Part shown: positions 40,865-49,966 of the stretch, piece after piece
Numbering within the stretch: position 1 is the stretch's first letter
Layout: each line of letters opens with the position of its first letter
Assembly (NCBI GenBank): GCA_944363035.1
Contig: CALVTS010000011.1
Coordinates: 1 to 51,526, forward strand
Direction of reading: 5' to 3'
From: an uncultured Clostridia bacterium
Lineage (GTDB): Bacteria > Bacillota > Clostridia > Christensenellales > CAG-917
Length of the DNA stretch: 51,526 bases
The notes under the pieces: model-generated
The model's database searches: none
What the model saw: only the letters and a program-made list of their open reading frames with translations
Told to the model about the DNA's origin: nothing
Translations under genes and position numbers: made by a program

Positions 40865-42343
40865 ATGGACAAATTCGACCTTTATCGCGACATTGCCACT
40901 CGCACGGGAGGAGACGTCTATGTCGGCGTCGTCGGTCCCGTCAGGACGGGCAAATCCACCATCATCAAACAATTTATGGAAAAATTGGTGGTCGGCGGCA
41001 TCGAGAACAAAGACGTGCGTGCCCGCGCCGTTGACGAGATCCCGCAGTCCGCAGACGGAAAGACCATCATGACCACTCAGCCCAAATTTGTGCCTGCGGA
41101 CGCGGTGAGGGTGGTCTTTCACGACAATCTTGCCGTCAATATGCGGCTCATCGACTGCGTGGGCTACATGGTGGACGGCGCGCTCGGCGGAGCGGAGGAT
41201 GGCAGAGAACGCATGGTGCGCACTCCCTGGTCGGACGAGGAGATGCCCTTCTCGGAGGCGGCGGCGCTGGGCACGGACAAGGTGATCCGCGAACACAGCA
41301 CCGTAGCCATCGCCGTCACGACCGACGGGTCTTTCACCGACCTTCCGCGCGAGGCGTACGAGCCCGCCGAGGAGAGAGTGGTGGAGGAGCTCAAACTCAC
41401 GGGCAAACCTTTTGTCGTCGTCCTGAACAGCGCCCGCCCCGAAGCCGAAGAGACGGAGGCGTTGAGGAGCGCCTTGCAGGAAAAATACGGGGTCTCTGTC
41501 TCGGTGGTCAATGCCCTCGCCATGGACGAGGACGATATCGCCCGCGTGATGGAGGATATCCTTTTGGAATTCGGGGTCAGGCTCATAGATTTCGACCTTC
41601 CGCATTGGGTGCAGGCGCTCACTCCCGACGACGACGTGGTGCGCGAGATACTCGCCGCCGTCCGCGACATGGGCGACAGGACGGAGAAGATGAAAGACTA
41701 CGCTCTTGCGGACGAATTTTTCGAGGGCAAGGAGTTTTGGAAGCTCCCGTCCAAAGTAGAGCTTGACGCAGGCAAGGGAAGGATATACGTCGCGGTCGAG
41801 CCCAAGGACGACGTTTTCTTCAAAGTGGCGAGCAGGGAATGCGGCATGGAACTCGAGGACGATTTCGCTCTGCTGTCCCACTTGAAAGAGCTCGCCCGTG
41901 CGCGCAAAAAGACGGAAAAACTCCTTGCCGCGATGGATCAGGTGGACACCCTCGGCTACGGCGTCGTTCTCCCCACCATGGAGGAGATGGTGTTGGAAGA
42001 GCCCGAGATAATCCGTCAGGGTCAGCAGTACGGCGTCAAACTCAAAGCCAGCGCGCCCTCCCTGCACATCATGAAGGTGGACGTGGAGACCGAAGTCCGT
42101 CCTATCGTCGGGAGCGAGCAACAGAGCTCCGAACTCGTGGACGCAATGCTCGGGGATTTCGAAAATGACAAGCAAGCCATCTGGGACACCAACATCTTCG
42201 GACGTTCGCTGTCCTCCCTTGTCGCGGACGGCATCAACAACAAACTGATGAGCGTGCCTCCCGACGCCGAACAGAAATTGCGCAAGACCCTGGGGCGCAT
42301 CGTCAACGAGGGGAAGGGCGGCGTCATCTGCATACTGCTGTGA
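40865..42343 (+). CDS. spoIVA: Stage IV sporulation protein A (spore coat ATPase)
   Basis: A 492-residue protein of normal length. The N-terminal TRAFAC-type ATPase domain begins with the Walker A motif GPVRTGKST (24-32, K30) in VYVGVVGPVRTGKSTIIKQF. LIDCVGYMVDGALGG follows, then MVRTPWSDEEMPFSEAAALGT, all hallmarks of SpoIVA. The C-terminus ends GKGGVICILL, the family tail used to anchor on the forespore via SpoVM. SpoIVA uses ATP hydrolysis to polymerise into the base layer of the spore coat in the mother cell. GGAGG precedes ATG 40865, and a sigma-E-like promoter fits mother-cell timing. Its presence marks the organism as an endospore former, or recently descended from one. Confidence 0.97.
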   Translation: MDKFDLYRDIATRTGGDVYVGVVGPVRTGKSTIIKQFMEKLVVGGIENKDVRARAVDEIPQSADGKTIMTTQPKFVPADAVRVVFHDNLAVNMRLIDCVGYMVDGALGGAEDGRERMVRTPWSDEEMPFSEAAALGTDKVIREHSTVAIAVTTDGSFTDLPREAYEPAEERVVEELKLTGKPFVVVLNSARPEAEETEALRSALQEKYGVSVSVVNALAMDEDDIARVMEDILLEFGVRLIDFDLPHWVQALTPDDDVVREILAAVRDMGDRTEKMKDYALADEFFEGKEFWKLPSKVELDAGKGRIYVAVEPKDDVFFKVASRECGMELEDDFALLSHLKELARARKKTEKLLAAMDQVDTLGYGVVLPTMEEMVLEEPEIIRQGQQYGVKLKASAPSLHIMKVDVETEVRPIVGSEQQSSELVDAMLGDFENDKQAIWDTNIFGRSLSSLVADGINNKLMSVPPDAEQKLRKTLGRIVNEGKGGVICILL

Positions 42344-42451
42344 TCTTGCCCGAGAGGATACGATCGCAAGGATAATGCGACAAAACGGAGTTTATCGCAA
42401 GAAAACGTGCGGTAAAACCTTGGTATTGTCAAAATCGAAGAAGCCGATAAA

Positions 42452-42505
42452 GAAGCGCGGAGAGCTTTGCTCCCCGCGCTTCGCCTAGGTTTTTCTCTTT
42501 TTCCG
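42452..42505. terminator. Terminator between spoIVA and the UPF0210 gene
   Basis: GAAGCGCGGAGAGC / GCTCCCCGCGCTTC with a 3-nt loop and one internal A-C mismatch, followed by a T-rich stretch. The genes are convergent, and the hairpin could serve both. Confidence 0.7.
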
Positions 42506-42551
42506 ACATACGCGCGGCGCCGCCTATCCGTCCTGCGGCGTTTCTCTGCGG

Positions 42552-43901
42552 TCAGTTTTTGAAGCTGTGGATGGGGGCGGGGATACGTCCTCCGCGCGCT
42601 ATGAAAGCGTCTGCATTCTCTTTCCCCACGGGCATGATGGGCGCGCGTCCCAAAAGCCCTCCGAATTCCACTTCGCCCTCTTCCTTGTCGGGAACGGGGA
42701 TGACGCGCACCGCCGTGGTCTTGTTGTTGATGACACCTATCGCCGCTTCGTCCGCGATGATGGCGGACACCGTGGAAGCGCTCGTGCTCCCGGGGAGGGC
42801 GATCATGTCCAGTCCCACACTGCACACCGAGGTCATGGCTTCCAACTTGTCGAGTGAGAGCGCGCCGCGCTTCACCGCCTCGATCATGCCTATGTCCTCG
42901 CTCACGGGGATGAACGCGCCCGAAAGTCCGCCCACATGAGAGCTCGCCATCGTACCTCCCTTTTTCACCGCGTCGTTGAGCATCGCGAGGCAGGCGGTCG
43001 TGCCGTGCGCCCCCACGGAGGAGAGCCCCATCTCTTCCAGCACTTCGCCCACGCTGTCGTTGCGTATGGGAGTGGGGGCGAGGGAGAGATCCACAATGCC
43101 GAAGCTCGCGCCCAACGCTTTTGCCGCCTCGCGTCCCACGAGTTCTCCCATGCGGGTGATCTTGAAGGAAGTGTTCTTTATCGTTTCCGAAAGCACGTCG
43201 CAGCTTTCCCCTCTGATGCTTTCCAAAGCGGCTTTCACCACGCCGGGACCGGATATGCCTACGTTCACCACGCAGTCTCCCTCGCTCACGCCGTTGAAGG
43301 AGCCCGCCATGAAGGGATTGTCCTCCACGGCGTTGGCGAAGATGACGAGTTTGGCGCACCCTATCCCGTCGCGGTCGGCGGTGAGTTTCGCGGTCTTTTT
43401 GACTATCTCGCCCATGAGGCGCACCGCGTCCATATTTATGCCCGCGCGAGTGGAGCCCACGTTCACGCTTGCGCACACGCGATCGGTCGCGGCAAGCACC
43501 TCGGGGATGGTGCGGATGAAATCTTCCTCCTCTCGGGTCATCGCTTTCTGCACCAGAGCGGTGTAGCCTCCGATGAAATCCACCCCGACCTCTTTTGCCG
43601 CCTCGTCCATCGCGAGGGCTATCTCGCGGTATCCGCCGCTCGCCGCTCCGATGAGACTGACGGGGCTCACCGAAAGACGCTTGTTGACGATGGGGATGCC
43701 GTATTTTGATTGCAGTTCCTCCACCACTTCTTTCAGTCTGCCCGCGCGCGAGAGCAGTTTGCGCCTGACATTTTCCGCCGTCCTTTTCCCGTTCTCAGAA
43801 ATGCAGTCGAAAAGACTGAGGTGCATGGTCACCGTGCGGATGTCAAGGTGCTGATCCTTTATCATTGATATCGTCTGGATTATCTCGTGTTGATTCAGCA
43901 T
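42552..43901 (-). CDS. UPF0210 family protein (DUF711)
   Basis: A 449-residue cytoplasmic protein of the UPF0210/DUF711 (PFL-like) family. Conserved stretches include the N-terminal [79 protein letters not shown] and the end [13 protein letters not shown]. Structures of the family show a glycyl-radical-enzyme-like barrel but no proven activity. It is preceded at 10 nt by an ACT-domain protein gene, the usual partner in Firmicutes. GGAGCGGTT precedes ATG 43901. Confidence 0.92.
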   Translation of the reverse strand: MLNQHEIIQTISMIKDQHLDIRTVTMHLSLFDCISENGKRTAENVRRKLLSRAGRLKEVVEELQSKYGIPIVNKRLSVSPVSLIGAASGGYREIALAMDEAAKEVGVDFIGGYTALVQKAMTREEEDFIRTIPEVLAATDRVCASVNVGSTRAGINMDAVRLMGEIVKKTAKLTADRDGIGCAKLVIFANAVEDNPFMAGSFNGVSEGDCVVNVGISGPGVVKAALESIRGESCDVLSETIKNTSFKITRMGELVGREAAKALGASFGIVDLSLAPTPIRNDSVGEVLEEMGLSSVGAHGTTACLAMLNDAVKKGGTMASSHVGGLSGAFIPVSEDIGMIEAVKRGALSLDKLEAMTSVCSVGLDMIALPGSTSASTVSAIIADEAAIGVINNKTTAVRVIPVPDKEEGEVEFGGLLGRAPIMPVGKENADAFIARGGRIPAPIHSFKN

Positions 43902-43911
43902 AACCGCTCCG

Positions 43912-44181
43912 TCAGATCCTGTGCATGGAATTGAACACGTCCTCGTGTCGGACGCATATCTCCACCCCGAGTTCCTCTCCCACGGAGTGCAGAGCCTCGT
44001 TGACCTTGTTTACGGAAAGTCCTTCCGCGAGGGTGACGAGCATTATCATCGTGAAGTAGGAGCCGTGCATGACGGTCTGGGAGATGTCCTCCACGTTGCA
44101 ATCGAGCTCGTAAAGTTTTGTGGTGACCTTGGCTATTATGCCTGTGCGGTCCTTGCCTATGACAGAAACAATGGCTTTCAT
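43912..44181 (-). CDS. Small ACT-domain protein (UPF0237 family)
   Basis: An 89-residue single ACT domain: [37 protein letters not shown] is the first beta-alpha-beta, [13 protein letters not shown] the second half, followed by a helix and final strand. ACT domains bind amino acids or other small ligands and regulate partner proteins. The fixed pairing with the UPF0210 gene downstream suggests it controls or stabilises that protein. GGAGGGCTT precedes ATG 44181, and the promoter at 44208-44237 starts this two-gene operon. Confidence 0.92.
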   Translation of the reverse strand: MKAIVSVIGKDRTGIIAKVTTKLYELDCNVEDISQTVMHGSYFTMIMLVTLAEGLSVNKVNEALHSVGEELGVEICVRHEDVFNSMHRI

Positions 44182-44207
44182 AAGCCCTCCGAAAAATTTT
44201 TCGCTTG

Positions 44208-44237
44208 ATTATATCACACGCGCGCGCCCGAACGCAA
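44208..44237 (-). promoter_or_regulatory. Sigma-A promoter of the ACT/UPF0210 operon
   Basis: Minus strand TTGCGT, 18-nt spacer, TATAAT; leader about 20 nt. Confidence 0.7.
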
Positions 44238-44240
44238 GAA

Positions 44241-44273
44241 AATAAACACTCCCTCCGACGTGCCGGAGGGAGT
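44241..44273 (-). terminator. Terminator of the kinase-manA operon
   Basis: ACTCCCTCCG / CGGAGGGAGT, 6-nt loop; on the minus strand followed by GTTTATTTTC. It lies about 155 nt beyond the manA stop; between them nothing else is seen. Confidence 0.65.
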
Positions 44274-44427
44274 CTTTTCATGCCTGCCGCTTTTTATGGG
44301 CATATGATACGGTTTAAGGATGCGGATCGTGTTCGCCGCCGTCTGCGAGCCCGCCCGAGTCGCGCGATCTTTCTCGCCGACAAGCCCGTCGGCAAGGGAA
44401 GGGCGCGTTCACGGCATGGTCCGGGAG

Positions 44428-45531
44428 TCAGAGGGAGGCGTCGTCCTCCTGCTTGCTCGGCAGACACTCGATGAGGGTCATGTCTCCGCTCACCTCAAAC
44501 CTGCCGCGCGCGGAGTGGGGCATGAACCAGTAGTCCCCGCTTTTCAGTTCGCGGCGATAGTTTTCTCCCGTGATACGTCCGCTCCCTTGCACCACGGCGA
44601 ACACCGAAGGTCCGCTCTCGGGGATGACGGAGCCGCCCGAGAGGGTATATCTCCTTTCGCCGAAACAGGGAGTGTCGCCGTATCCGATGAGCTGTTCCGT
44701 CTTCACTTTGCCGTCGTCCGAGAGGGTGAGGGGGGAGATCTTGCACCCTTCCGCCGCGCGTTCGCCGTACTTTTCGAAATCGAAGACGCTCATTGCGGTG
44801 TCGCGGGGAAGCCCGAGATACTTTTCCTCCTCCGTCACGCGCGAGTCCCCGCACCAGTTCTCTATCTGTATGGTGAAATCCGTGGGCTCCTGCACTTCGA
44901 GGATGGTGCACCCCGCTCCTATCGCGTGGATGAGCCCCGCGCGTATGAGATATACATCCCCGACCTCCACCTTGACGGGCTGTATGAGCTCGGTGAGGAC
45001 GTCGCGTTCTTCAAGACTGCGGTCGGCGTATTCTTTCAGAGTTGCGAGGTCGATCTTATCGCGGAAACCGAAATAGAGGCGGGCGTTCTCGTCCCGTTTC
45101 GCGAGCACCAGCCAAGCCTCCGTCTTGCCGTACGGGCTGGAAAAGTGTTTTTCGGAGAAGTCGGGAGTGGGGTGCACCTGCACGGGCAGACGTATAGCGC
45201 TGTCGAGATATTTCACCAGACAGTCGTATTTCAGACCGCCCGTCATCTCTTCGGGACGCATGGAAAGGAGGTCGTCCAAAAAAAGCTCCGTTCCCTCCAC
45301 GACGGACACGCCGTCCCTCTCCCCGAAATAGACGGGATTGATGGCTTTCACCTTGCTTGCCAGCCATTCTTCCGGGAAGGAGTTGTCCCCCTCGCCCTCT
45401 CCCATGAGCGCGCGCAGTCCCGCGCCGCCTATGTAGTTGCGAAAGACTCTGTTGCGCTCAAAGAATATCGGCGCATTCACGATACGGTCGAGCTCTGCGC
45501 CCGAGATCGCGCGGTTTTGCTTTGTCATCAT
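44428..45531 (-). CDS. manA: Mannose-6-phosphate isomerase, class I
   Basis: A 367-residue cupin-type zinc enzyme interconverting mannose-6-P and fructose-6-P. Zinc ligands are in LPVQVHPTPDF (Gln, His), GKTEAWLVL (Glu) and AGLIHAIGAG (His). WCGDSRVTEEEKYLGL and the C-terminal YWFMPHSARGRFEVSG cupin strands follow. It overlaps the upstream sugar kinase by 4 bp at ATGATGA; the second Met (45528) may be the true start because GGAG would then be better spaced. With the kinase it would feed fructose or mannose into glycolysis. No sugar transporter is adjacent. Confidence 0.92.
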   Translation of the reverse strand: MMTKQNRAISGAELDRIVNAPIFFERNRVFRNYIGGAGLRALMGEGEGDNSFPEEWLASKVKAINPVYFGERDGVSVVEGTELFLDDLLSMRPEEMTGGLKYDCLVKYLDSAIRLPVQVHPTPDFSEKHFSSPYGKTEAWLVLAKRDENARLYFGFRDKIDLATLKEYADRSLEERDVLTELIQPVKVEVGDVYLIRAGLIHAIGAGCTILEVQEPTDFTIQIENWCGDSRVTEEEKYLGLPRDTAMSVFDFEKYGERAAEGCKISPLTLSDDGKVKTEQLIGYGDTPCFGERRYTLSGGSVIPESGPSVFAVVQGSGRITGENYRRELKSGDYWFMPHSARGRFEVSGDMTLIECLPSKQEDDASL

Positions 45532-46472
45532 CTCTCCTTTACGTTTTCCGCCTCCTCGAGGGTAGGCATGGAGGGCGCGCCTCCTTTTTTGGATACCACG
45601 CAGGCGCAGGCGCGCGCGGCGAATCTCACGGCGGGGATCATGCTCTCGAGCGTGAGCTCCGCCTCTCCTTTCAGCAGCTTGTATATTACGCTCCCTATAA
45701 AGCAGTCTCCCGCGCCCGTGGTGTCCGCCACGACGGCGGGACAGGCGGGGATATCGGCGCTCCCGAGAGCGCGGTCGTACACGGACGAGCCCTTTTCCCC
45801 CTTGGTGACAAAGACTATCTTGGCATTGTCGGATTTTCCGAACAGGAGTTTTACGGCTTCTTTTTCATCGGATAGACCCGTGATGAAGTCAAGTTCCTCA
45901 TCCGTCACCTTGACGATGTCCGCGAAGGGGAGAAATTCGTCTATCGCGGCTTTCAGGTCCTCGGCGCTCTTCCAGAGGTTGAGGCGGACATTGACGTCAA
46001 AACTGACCGTAGCCCCTCTTTCGCGCGCGCAAGCCGCCGCCTTTTTTATCGCGTCCCGCGTTGGGGAAGGGGGGAGGGAGATGGAGCAGAAGTGCAACAC
46101 GTCGCCCTCCTTGAAGATGTCCTCGTCCACCTCTTCGGGGGAGAGGCTTGCGTCTGCGGGGAGGTCGCGGTAGAAAAAGAAATCGCGGTCTCCGTCGGGA
46201 TGCAGATCGACGAACGCCAGCCCCGTCTTGCACCTGCCGTCCCTTACCACAAGAGAGGTGTCCACGCCGAGCGCGTCCATCTCGCCGAGCAGATATCTCC
46301 CGAACATATCCTCGGCAAGTTTGCCGAAGAAGCAGGCTCTGCCTCCGAGTTTCGCCACGGCGGCGCAGACGTTCACGGGAGCTCCGCCCATTTTTGCGGA
46401 GTAGGTCATCTCGCCGGGCGCGGACGGCAGAAAGTCTATTATGCAATCGCCCATGCTCACAAGCTTGCTCAT
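45528..46472 (-). CDS. PfkB-family sugar kinase (fructokinase-like)
   Basis: A 314-residue ribokinase-fold kinase. The N-terminal substrate region has GDCIIDFLP, GGAPVNVCAAVAKLGG and FFGKLAEDMFG. The C-terminal ATP/anion-hole motif is DTTGAGDCFIGS with catalytic base D256; VTKGEKGSS and SFDVNVR are also typical. The GGAPVNVA-type signature and the neighbouring mannose-6-phosphate isomerase favour fructose as substrate, though PfkB specificity is hard to call by eye. AAAGGAG precedes ATG 46472. First gene of a two-gene operon. Confidence 0.88.
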   Translation of the reverse strand: MSKLVSMGDCIIDFLPSAPGEMTYSAKMGGAPVNVCAAVAKLGGRACFFGKLAEDMFGRYLLGEMDALGVDTSLVVRDGRCKTGLAFVDLHPDGDRDFFFYRDLPADASLSPEEVDEDIFKEGDVLHFCSISLPPSPTRDAIKKAAACARERGATVSFDVNVRLNLWKSAEDLKAAIDEFLPFADIVKVTDEELDFITGLSDEKEAVKLLFGKSDNAKIVFVTKGEKGSSVYDRALGSADIPACPAVVADTTGAGDCFIGSVIYKLLKGEAELTLESMIPAVRFAARACACVVSKKGGAPSMPTLEEAENVKER

Positions 46473-46578
46473 GTGTTTCTCCTTTTGACGTGTCGCCCGC
46501 AGGGGAGGTCGGTCTTGCCGTGTCTCGACATATGTTTCCGCCGATGGGGAGTATTCCTCCGCCCGCGCGGGCTTTTAC

Positions 46579-46606
46579 ATTATAACACGAAAACCGCGCC
46601 TCACAA
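46579..46606 (-). promoter_or_regulatory. Promoter of the kinase-manA operon, overlapping an upstream terminator
   Basis: Minus strand TTGTGA, 16-nt spacer, TATAAT; leader of about 100 nt. The -35 box lies inside the loop of the flavodoxin-gene terminator. Confidence 0.6.
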
Positions 46607-46615
46607 GAGGCGCGG
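46588..46615 (-). terminator. Terminator of the flavodoxin-like gene
   Basis: CCGCGCCTC / GAGGCGCGG, 4-nt loop, followed on the minus strand by TTTTCG. It is 28 nt after the stop codon. Confidence 0.75.
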
Positions 46616-46642
46616 CGAAAAATTCGAAGGATGTGCTCGGGT

Positions 46643-47182
46643 TCACGCGTTTTTCCCTTTTTCGAAAGCCTCTTTCAACGCGTGGGCTCCCGCGATGTCC
46701 CCGGGAGCGTTCACGCCTCCGCAGAACACGATCCCGGCAAGCCGCGCGTTGTCGAAGCAGTCTATCCAGCCCTGCATACATTTCACCGCGCCCTCTTCGG
46801 TGCCGGGCGTATCGTCTGCGGCGGTGAGGAGCAGATATACGTCTCCGAATGCGCAGTCTGCCGAGAAGAGGGGATTGAGCCTGTCGAGGAGGGTCTTCAG
46901 TTGCCCCGAAAGGGAGTAATAGTATATCGGGGAAGCAAATGCCAGGACGTCTGCGTGCTTCACCTTTTCGTTGAACTCCGCGGCGTCGTCCGACATCACG
47001 CATTTTTTGGTCCTCTGACACGCGAGACACCCCTTGCAGTACGCGATGTCCCTCCCTTTCAGCGACAGTATCTCCACCTCGTTGCCCGCGCTTTCCGCCC
47101 CCTTGGCAAAGGCTTCGGCAAGCGCATCCGAGTTGCTGTTTTTCCTGAGGCTTGATGTCACTATCAATACTTTTTTGCTCAT
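46643..47182 (-). CDS. Flavodoxin-fold NAD(P)H-dependent FMN reductase-like protein
   Basis: A 179-residue flavodoxin-fold protein. The FMN phosphate loop is VTSSLRKNSNSDALAEAF (about 9-26). The CKGCLACQRTKKC cysteine cluster (about 49-61) and ASPIYYYSLSGQLKTLLDRL are typical of the NADPH-dependent FMN reductase/iron-sulphur flavoprotein family. The two-plus-two cysteines could bind an Fe-S cluster in the Isf-like subgroup. Role probably electron transfer or quinone/xenobiotic reduction. AAGGAG lies upstream of ATG 47182. The gene begins 32 nt after the DUF3737 stop and could be read from the same transcript. Confidence 0.88.
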   Translation of the reverse strand: MSKKVLIVTSSLRKNSNSDALAEAFAKGAESAGNEVEILSLKGRDIAYCKGCLACQRTKKCVMSDDAAEFNEKVKHADVLAFASPIYYYSLSGQLKTLLDRLNPLFSADCAFGDVYLLLTAADDTPGTEEGAVKCMQGWIDCFDNARLAGIVFCGGVNAPGDIAGAHALKEAFEKGKNA

Positions 47183-47214
47183 TTTCTCTTGATAAACTCC
47201 TTGTTCTTGTTATA

Positions 47215-48063
47215 TCATCCGCGGCCGACAACGATCGCTTCTCCGTGCGAGGCGGGGTCGTCGCGTATCACTTTGCCGACATCGGGGAGCTCTATCCTTC
47301 CCGCGAGAGGATTTTTGACGCTCGTCACGGGAGTGAGCAGGGTAGCGTCGACTTCGGACTTCTCGAAAGCGAGGTCCGCGTCATACATCTCGCAATTTAT
47401 CAGTTTGAGTTTCTTGCAATGACAGAAGGGCTGGGTGCCCGAGATCTTGCAGTTTATAAGGGTGAGCCCATAAGAATACCACCCGACATATTCCCCCTCC
47501 ACGACGCTGTCTTTGACCGTGACGTTTTTGCTGTGCCAAAAGGCGTCCTTCGTCACAAAGGAGCAGTTTTCGAATATCGCGTTCGTGACGTATTGGAAGG
47601 AATATTTGCCCTCGAACCTCACGCGTTCGGCGCGAAGAAAGCTACCTCGCAGGAAGAGATATTCCCCCTCCGTCGTACTGTCCTTCATCTCGACGTTTTC
47701 CGAAAACCAGCCGAATTCCGGAGAGAGTATGCGGCAGTTGTCCATGCGCACGCCCCTGCATTCTCTCACGGCTTTTATGCCTTGCATCAAGGTGTCCGTC
47801 ACCTCGACGTCGGAGGTGTACCAGATCGCCGCTCGACAGTTCTGCGTCATCTCGCATCCGTTGACGCGCACCCCGCGATCGTGCCATAAAGGATAGCGCA
47901 GATCGAAAAAGCAGTTCTCTGCGGTGATATCCGAGCATTCCTTCAAGGCGCTTTCGCCGTCGGCAGGGCCCTCGAAGCGGCAGTTCAGCAATGTGAGCCC
48001 GTTTTCTGCGTAAAGCGCGCGTTCGGCGTCAAAAGTTTTGTCTTTTATCACTCTCATAGTCAT
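47215..48063 (-). CDS. DUF3737 family protein (predicted beta-helix)
   Basis: A 282-residue protein of the DUF3737 family. The sequence is a chain of about 20-residue rungs with Asn/Cys/Phe ladders (LTLLNCRFEGPADG, ITAENCFFDLR, VEVTDTLMQGIKA, CRGVRMDNCRILSP, AIFENCSFVTK, LTLINCKISG, LKLINCEMYDAD), which predicts a right-handed parallel beta-helix. No enzymatic residues are assigned for the family, and no signal peptide is present. The start is ambiguous between 48063 and 48057, with only a weak ribosome binding site. It is divergent from the LysR-type regulator gene, a classical arrangement for a regulator and its target. Confidence 0.88.
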   Translation of the reverse strand: MTMRVIKDKTFDAERALYAENGLTLLNCRFEGPADGESALKECSDITAENCFFDLRYPLWHDRGVRVNGCEMTQNCRAAIWYTSDVEVTDTLMQGIKAVRECRGVRMDNCRILSPEFGWFSENVEMKDSTTEGEYLFLRGSFLRAERVRFEGKYSFQYVTNAIFENCSFVTKDAFWHSKNVTVKDSVVEGEYVGWYSYGLTLINCKISGTQPFCHCKKLKLINCEMYDADLAFEKSEVDATLLTPVTSVKNPLAGRIELPDVGKVIRDDPASHGEAIVVGRG

Positions 48064-48213
48064 TCCGTATCAGGAAGGCGGGTCCGGACGCTTTTCTTGT
48101 CGGTGTTTCGGCGGCGAGAGCGCGTCCTCTATTCGATACCTGTCTTTATCCCATACATATATTAGCGCGCACGCGCTTTCATAGCAAATATTTATTTCCT
48201 ATCATTATCATAA

Positions 48214-48242
48214 TTGACAGGCATGGTTCGCGATGTTATCAT
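48214..48242 (+). promoter_or_regulatory. Sigma-A promoter of the LysR-type gene
   Basis: TTGACA, 17-nt spacer, TATCAT. Transcription would begin about 11 nt before the start codon. The 48064-48259 divergent gap includes the A+T-rich AAATATTTATTTCC near 48185, a possible LysR site. Confidence 0.75.
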
Positions 48243-48259
48243 GCGGGCAGGAGGCGGAT

Positions 48260-49168
48260 ATGGAACTTAGGGTTTTGCGGTATTTCATAGAGGTGGCGAG
48301 GGAGCAGAACATCACTGCGGCGGCGGAGAGACTGCACGTCACGCAACCCACGCTTTCCAAACAGCTCATCGACCTCGAAAATGAGCTCGGCAAAAAACTT
48401 TTCGTGCGCGGCAAGCGCAGGACCGTCCTCACCGAGGACGGACAGTTCCTTTATCGCAGAGCGCAGGAGATAGTGGACATCGCCGACAAGACGGAGGCGG
48501 CGTTCAGGGCGACGGATGAGGCGATCGCGGGAGACGTATCGGTGGGTTGCGGCGAGACGGAGGGCATCCTGCCCATGATCGAGGCGATGAAAAGGGTGCG
48601 GGCGGCGCATCCCGACGTCAGATTCCATCTTTACAGCGGCAACGGGGAGGACGTCTCGGCAAGGCTGGACGACGGACTTGTGGATTTCGGGCTCTTTGTG
48701 GGCAATATCGACCTCGACAAGTACGACTACATCCGTCTGCCGTACAGAGACACCTGGGGATTGCTGATGCCGAGCGCCTCGCCTCTTGCGGAAAAACCCC
48801 ACGTGACTCCCGCCGATATGGAAGGGATACCTCTGCTTTGTTCCAGGCAGGCGATGCTGTCCAACGAGATGTCGGGATGGCTCGGGCAGGATTTTTCGAA
48901 ACTGAACATCATCTCCACGCACAACCTCCTGCACAACGCGGCTATCATGGTCAAAGCGGGCATGGGGTACGCCCTCGCGATAGACGGCTTGATAGGTGAG
49001 GAAGGGGGAGAGCTCGTATTCCGTCCTCTCGAACCGCGCATGGAAGCCGTGCTCACATTCGCGTGGAAGAAGCATCAGGTGTTTTCCAAGGCGGCGGCGA
49101 AATTCCTCGAAGAGTTGCTCGCGCTGTTGAGGGAAAGAGAGGATAGAACGCCGCGCCGTGCAGAATGA
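48260..49168 (+). CDS. LysR-family transcriptional regulator
   Basis: A 302-residue regulator. The N-terminal winged helix-turn-helix (1-62) has MELRVLRYFIEVAREQNITAAAERLHVTQPTLSKQLIDLENELGKKLFVRG, in the standard LTTR pattern (quoted stretches overlap several motifs: AAAERLHV and TQPTLSKQ are key). A linker helix follows, then a periplasmic-binding-protein-like effector domain (about 90-300). AGGAGG lies 5 nt before ATG 48260; the frame extends to 48233 but the family starts at MELR. Divergent from DUF3737 and upstream of a membrane protein gene with its own promoter; likely targets are these neighbours. The inducer is unknown. Confidence 0.93.
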   Translation: MELRVLRYFIEVAREQNITAAAERLHVTQPTLSKQLIDLENELGKKLFVRGKRRTVLTEDGQFLYRRAQEIVDIADKTEAAFRATDEAIAGDVSVGCGETEGILPMIEAMKRVRAAHPDVRFHLYSGNGEDVSARLDDGLVDFGLFVGNIDLDKYDYIRLPYRDTWGLLMPSASPLAEKPHVTPADMEGIPLLCSRQAMLSNEMSGWLGQDFSKLNIISTHNLLHNAAIMVKAGMGYALAIDGLIGEEGGELVFRPLEPRMEAVLTFAWKKHQVFSKAAAKFLEELLALLREREDRTPRRAE

Positions 49169-49190
49169 TATTATTTTTTGTCATCCAAGG

Positions 49191-49219
49191 TTGAACGAAC
49201 GCGGCATATAGGATACAAT
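49191..49219 (+). promoter_or_regulatory. Sigma-A promoter of the 7-TM protein gene
   Basis: TTGAAC, 17-nt spacer, TACAAT; leader about 12 nt. Confidence 0.7.
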
Positions 49220-49237
49220 GTTTTCACGGAGGATGTT

Positions 49238-49966
49238 ATGGTCCAGGGCATAATGGAGCTGCTTTTCGACGCGGCGTATCTCATTTTTACTTTTGCGGTT
49301 GGCGTCTACCTTTTGTCAAAAGGGCGGAGCAAATTCATCAGGCTCTTCGGCGTGATGGCGGTGGTGCTGTCCTCGGGGGACGCTTTCCACCTCATCCCGC
49401 GCGTCTACGCGCTCCTCACCACGGGGGTGGAAGCCAACGCATTCGCGCTCGGGCTCGGCAAACTCATCACCTCCGTCACCATGACGGGCTTTTACGTCAT
49501 TCTGTATTTCATCCTCGAAATGGTCTGGAAACCCGACAAAAGGACGGCATGGGGTTGCCGCGTCACCCTCATCGTGCTGGCGGCGGCAAGAGTCATACTC
49601 TGTATGTTCGCGCAAAACGACTGGTTCTCGGGCGAGGGACCTCTCATCTGGGGCATCGCGCGCAACATACCCTTTGCGCTCATCGGGCTCGGGATCATCG
49701 TCATATGCTTCCTCGTCGCCAAAAAGACGGGGGACAAGAGCTATACTTTCATGGGGATAATGGTGATATTGTCATTCGGATTCTATATTCCCGTCGTCGT
49801 GCTGGCGAGCACGGTCCCGATCGTCGGCGTGCTCATGATCCCCAAGACTCTCGCCTACGTGGGAGTGGTCGTCGTCGGGTTGCTGAAACACCGCAATGAA
49901 ATCCGCACCCCCGCAAGCCACCGCCCCTACGTCAGACACATCGACGATGCGCCGCGAAGCGAGTGA
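49238..49966 (+). CDS. Seven-transmembrane protein of unknown function
   Basis: A 242-residue integral membrane protein with seven predicted helices, at about 8-27, 35-55, 75-97, 106-126, 140-160, 170-192 and 196-218. The short polar loops include SSGDAFHLIPR after helix 2, which looks like a conserved signature, and FAQNDWFSGEG between helices 4 and 5. The C-terminal tail of about 22 residues is basic then acidic. No known transporter motif is seen. GGAGG precedes ATG 49238 by 4 nt, and the longer frame from 49178 overlaps the promoter. Its 3' end overlaps the acetyltransferase gene by 17 bp, so the two are co-transcribed. Confidence 0.8.
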   Translation: MVQGIMELLFDAAYLIFTFAVGVYLLSKGRSKFIRLFGVMAVVLSSGDAFHLIPRVYALLTTGVEANAFALGLGKLITSVTMTGFYVILYFILEMVWKPDKRTAWGCRVTLIVLAAARVILCMFAQNDWFSGEGPLIWGIARNIPFALIGLGIIVICFLVAKKTGDKSYTFMGIMVILSFGFYIPVVVLASTVPIVGVLMIPKTLAYVGVVVVGLLKHRNEIRTPASHRPYVRHIDDAPRSE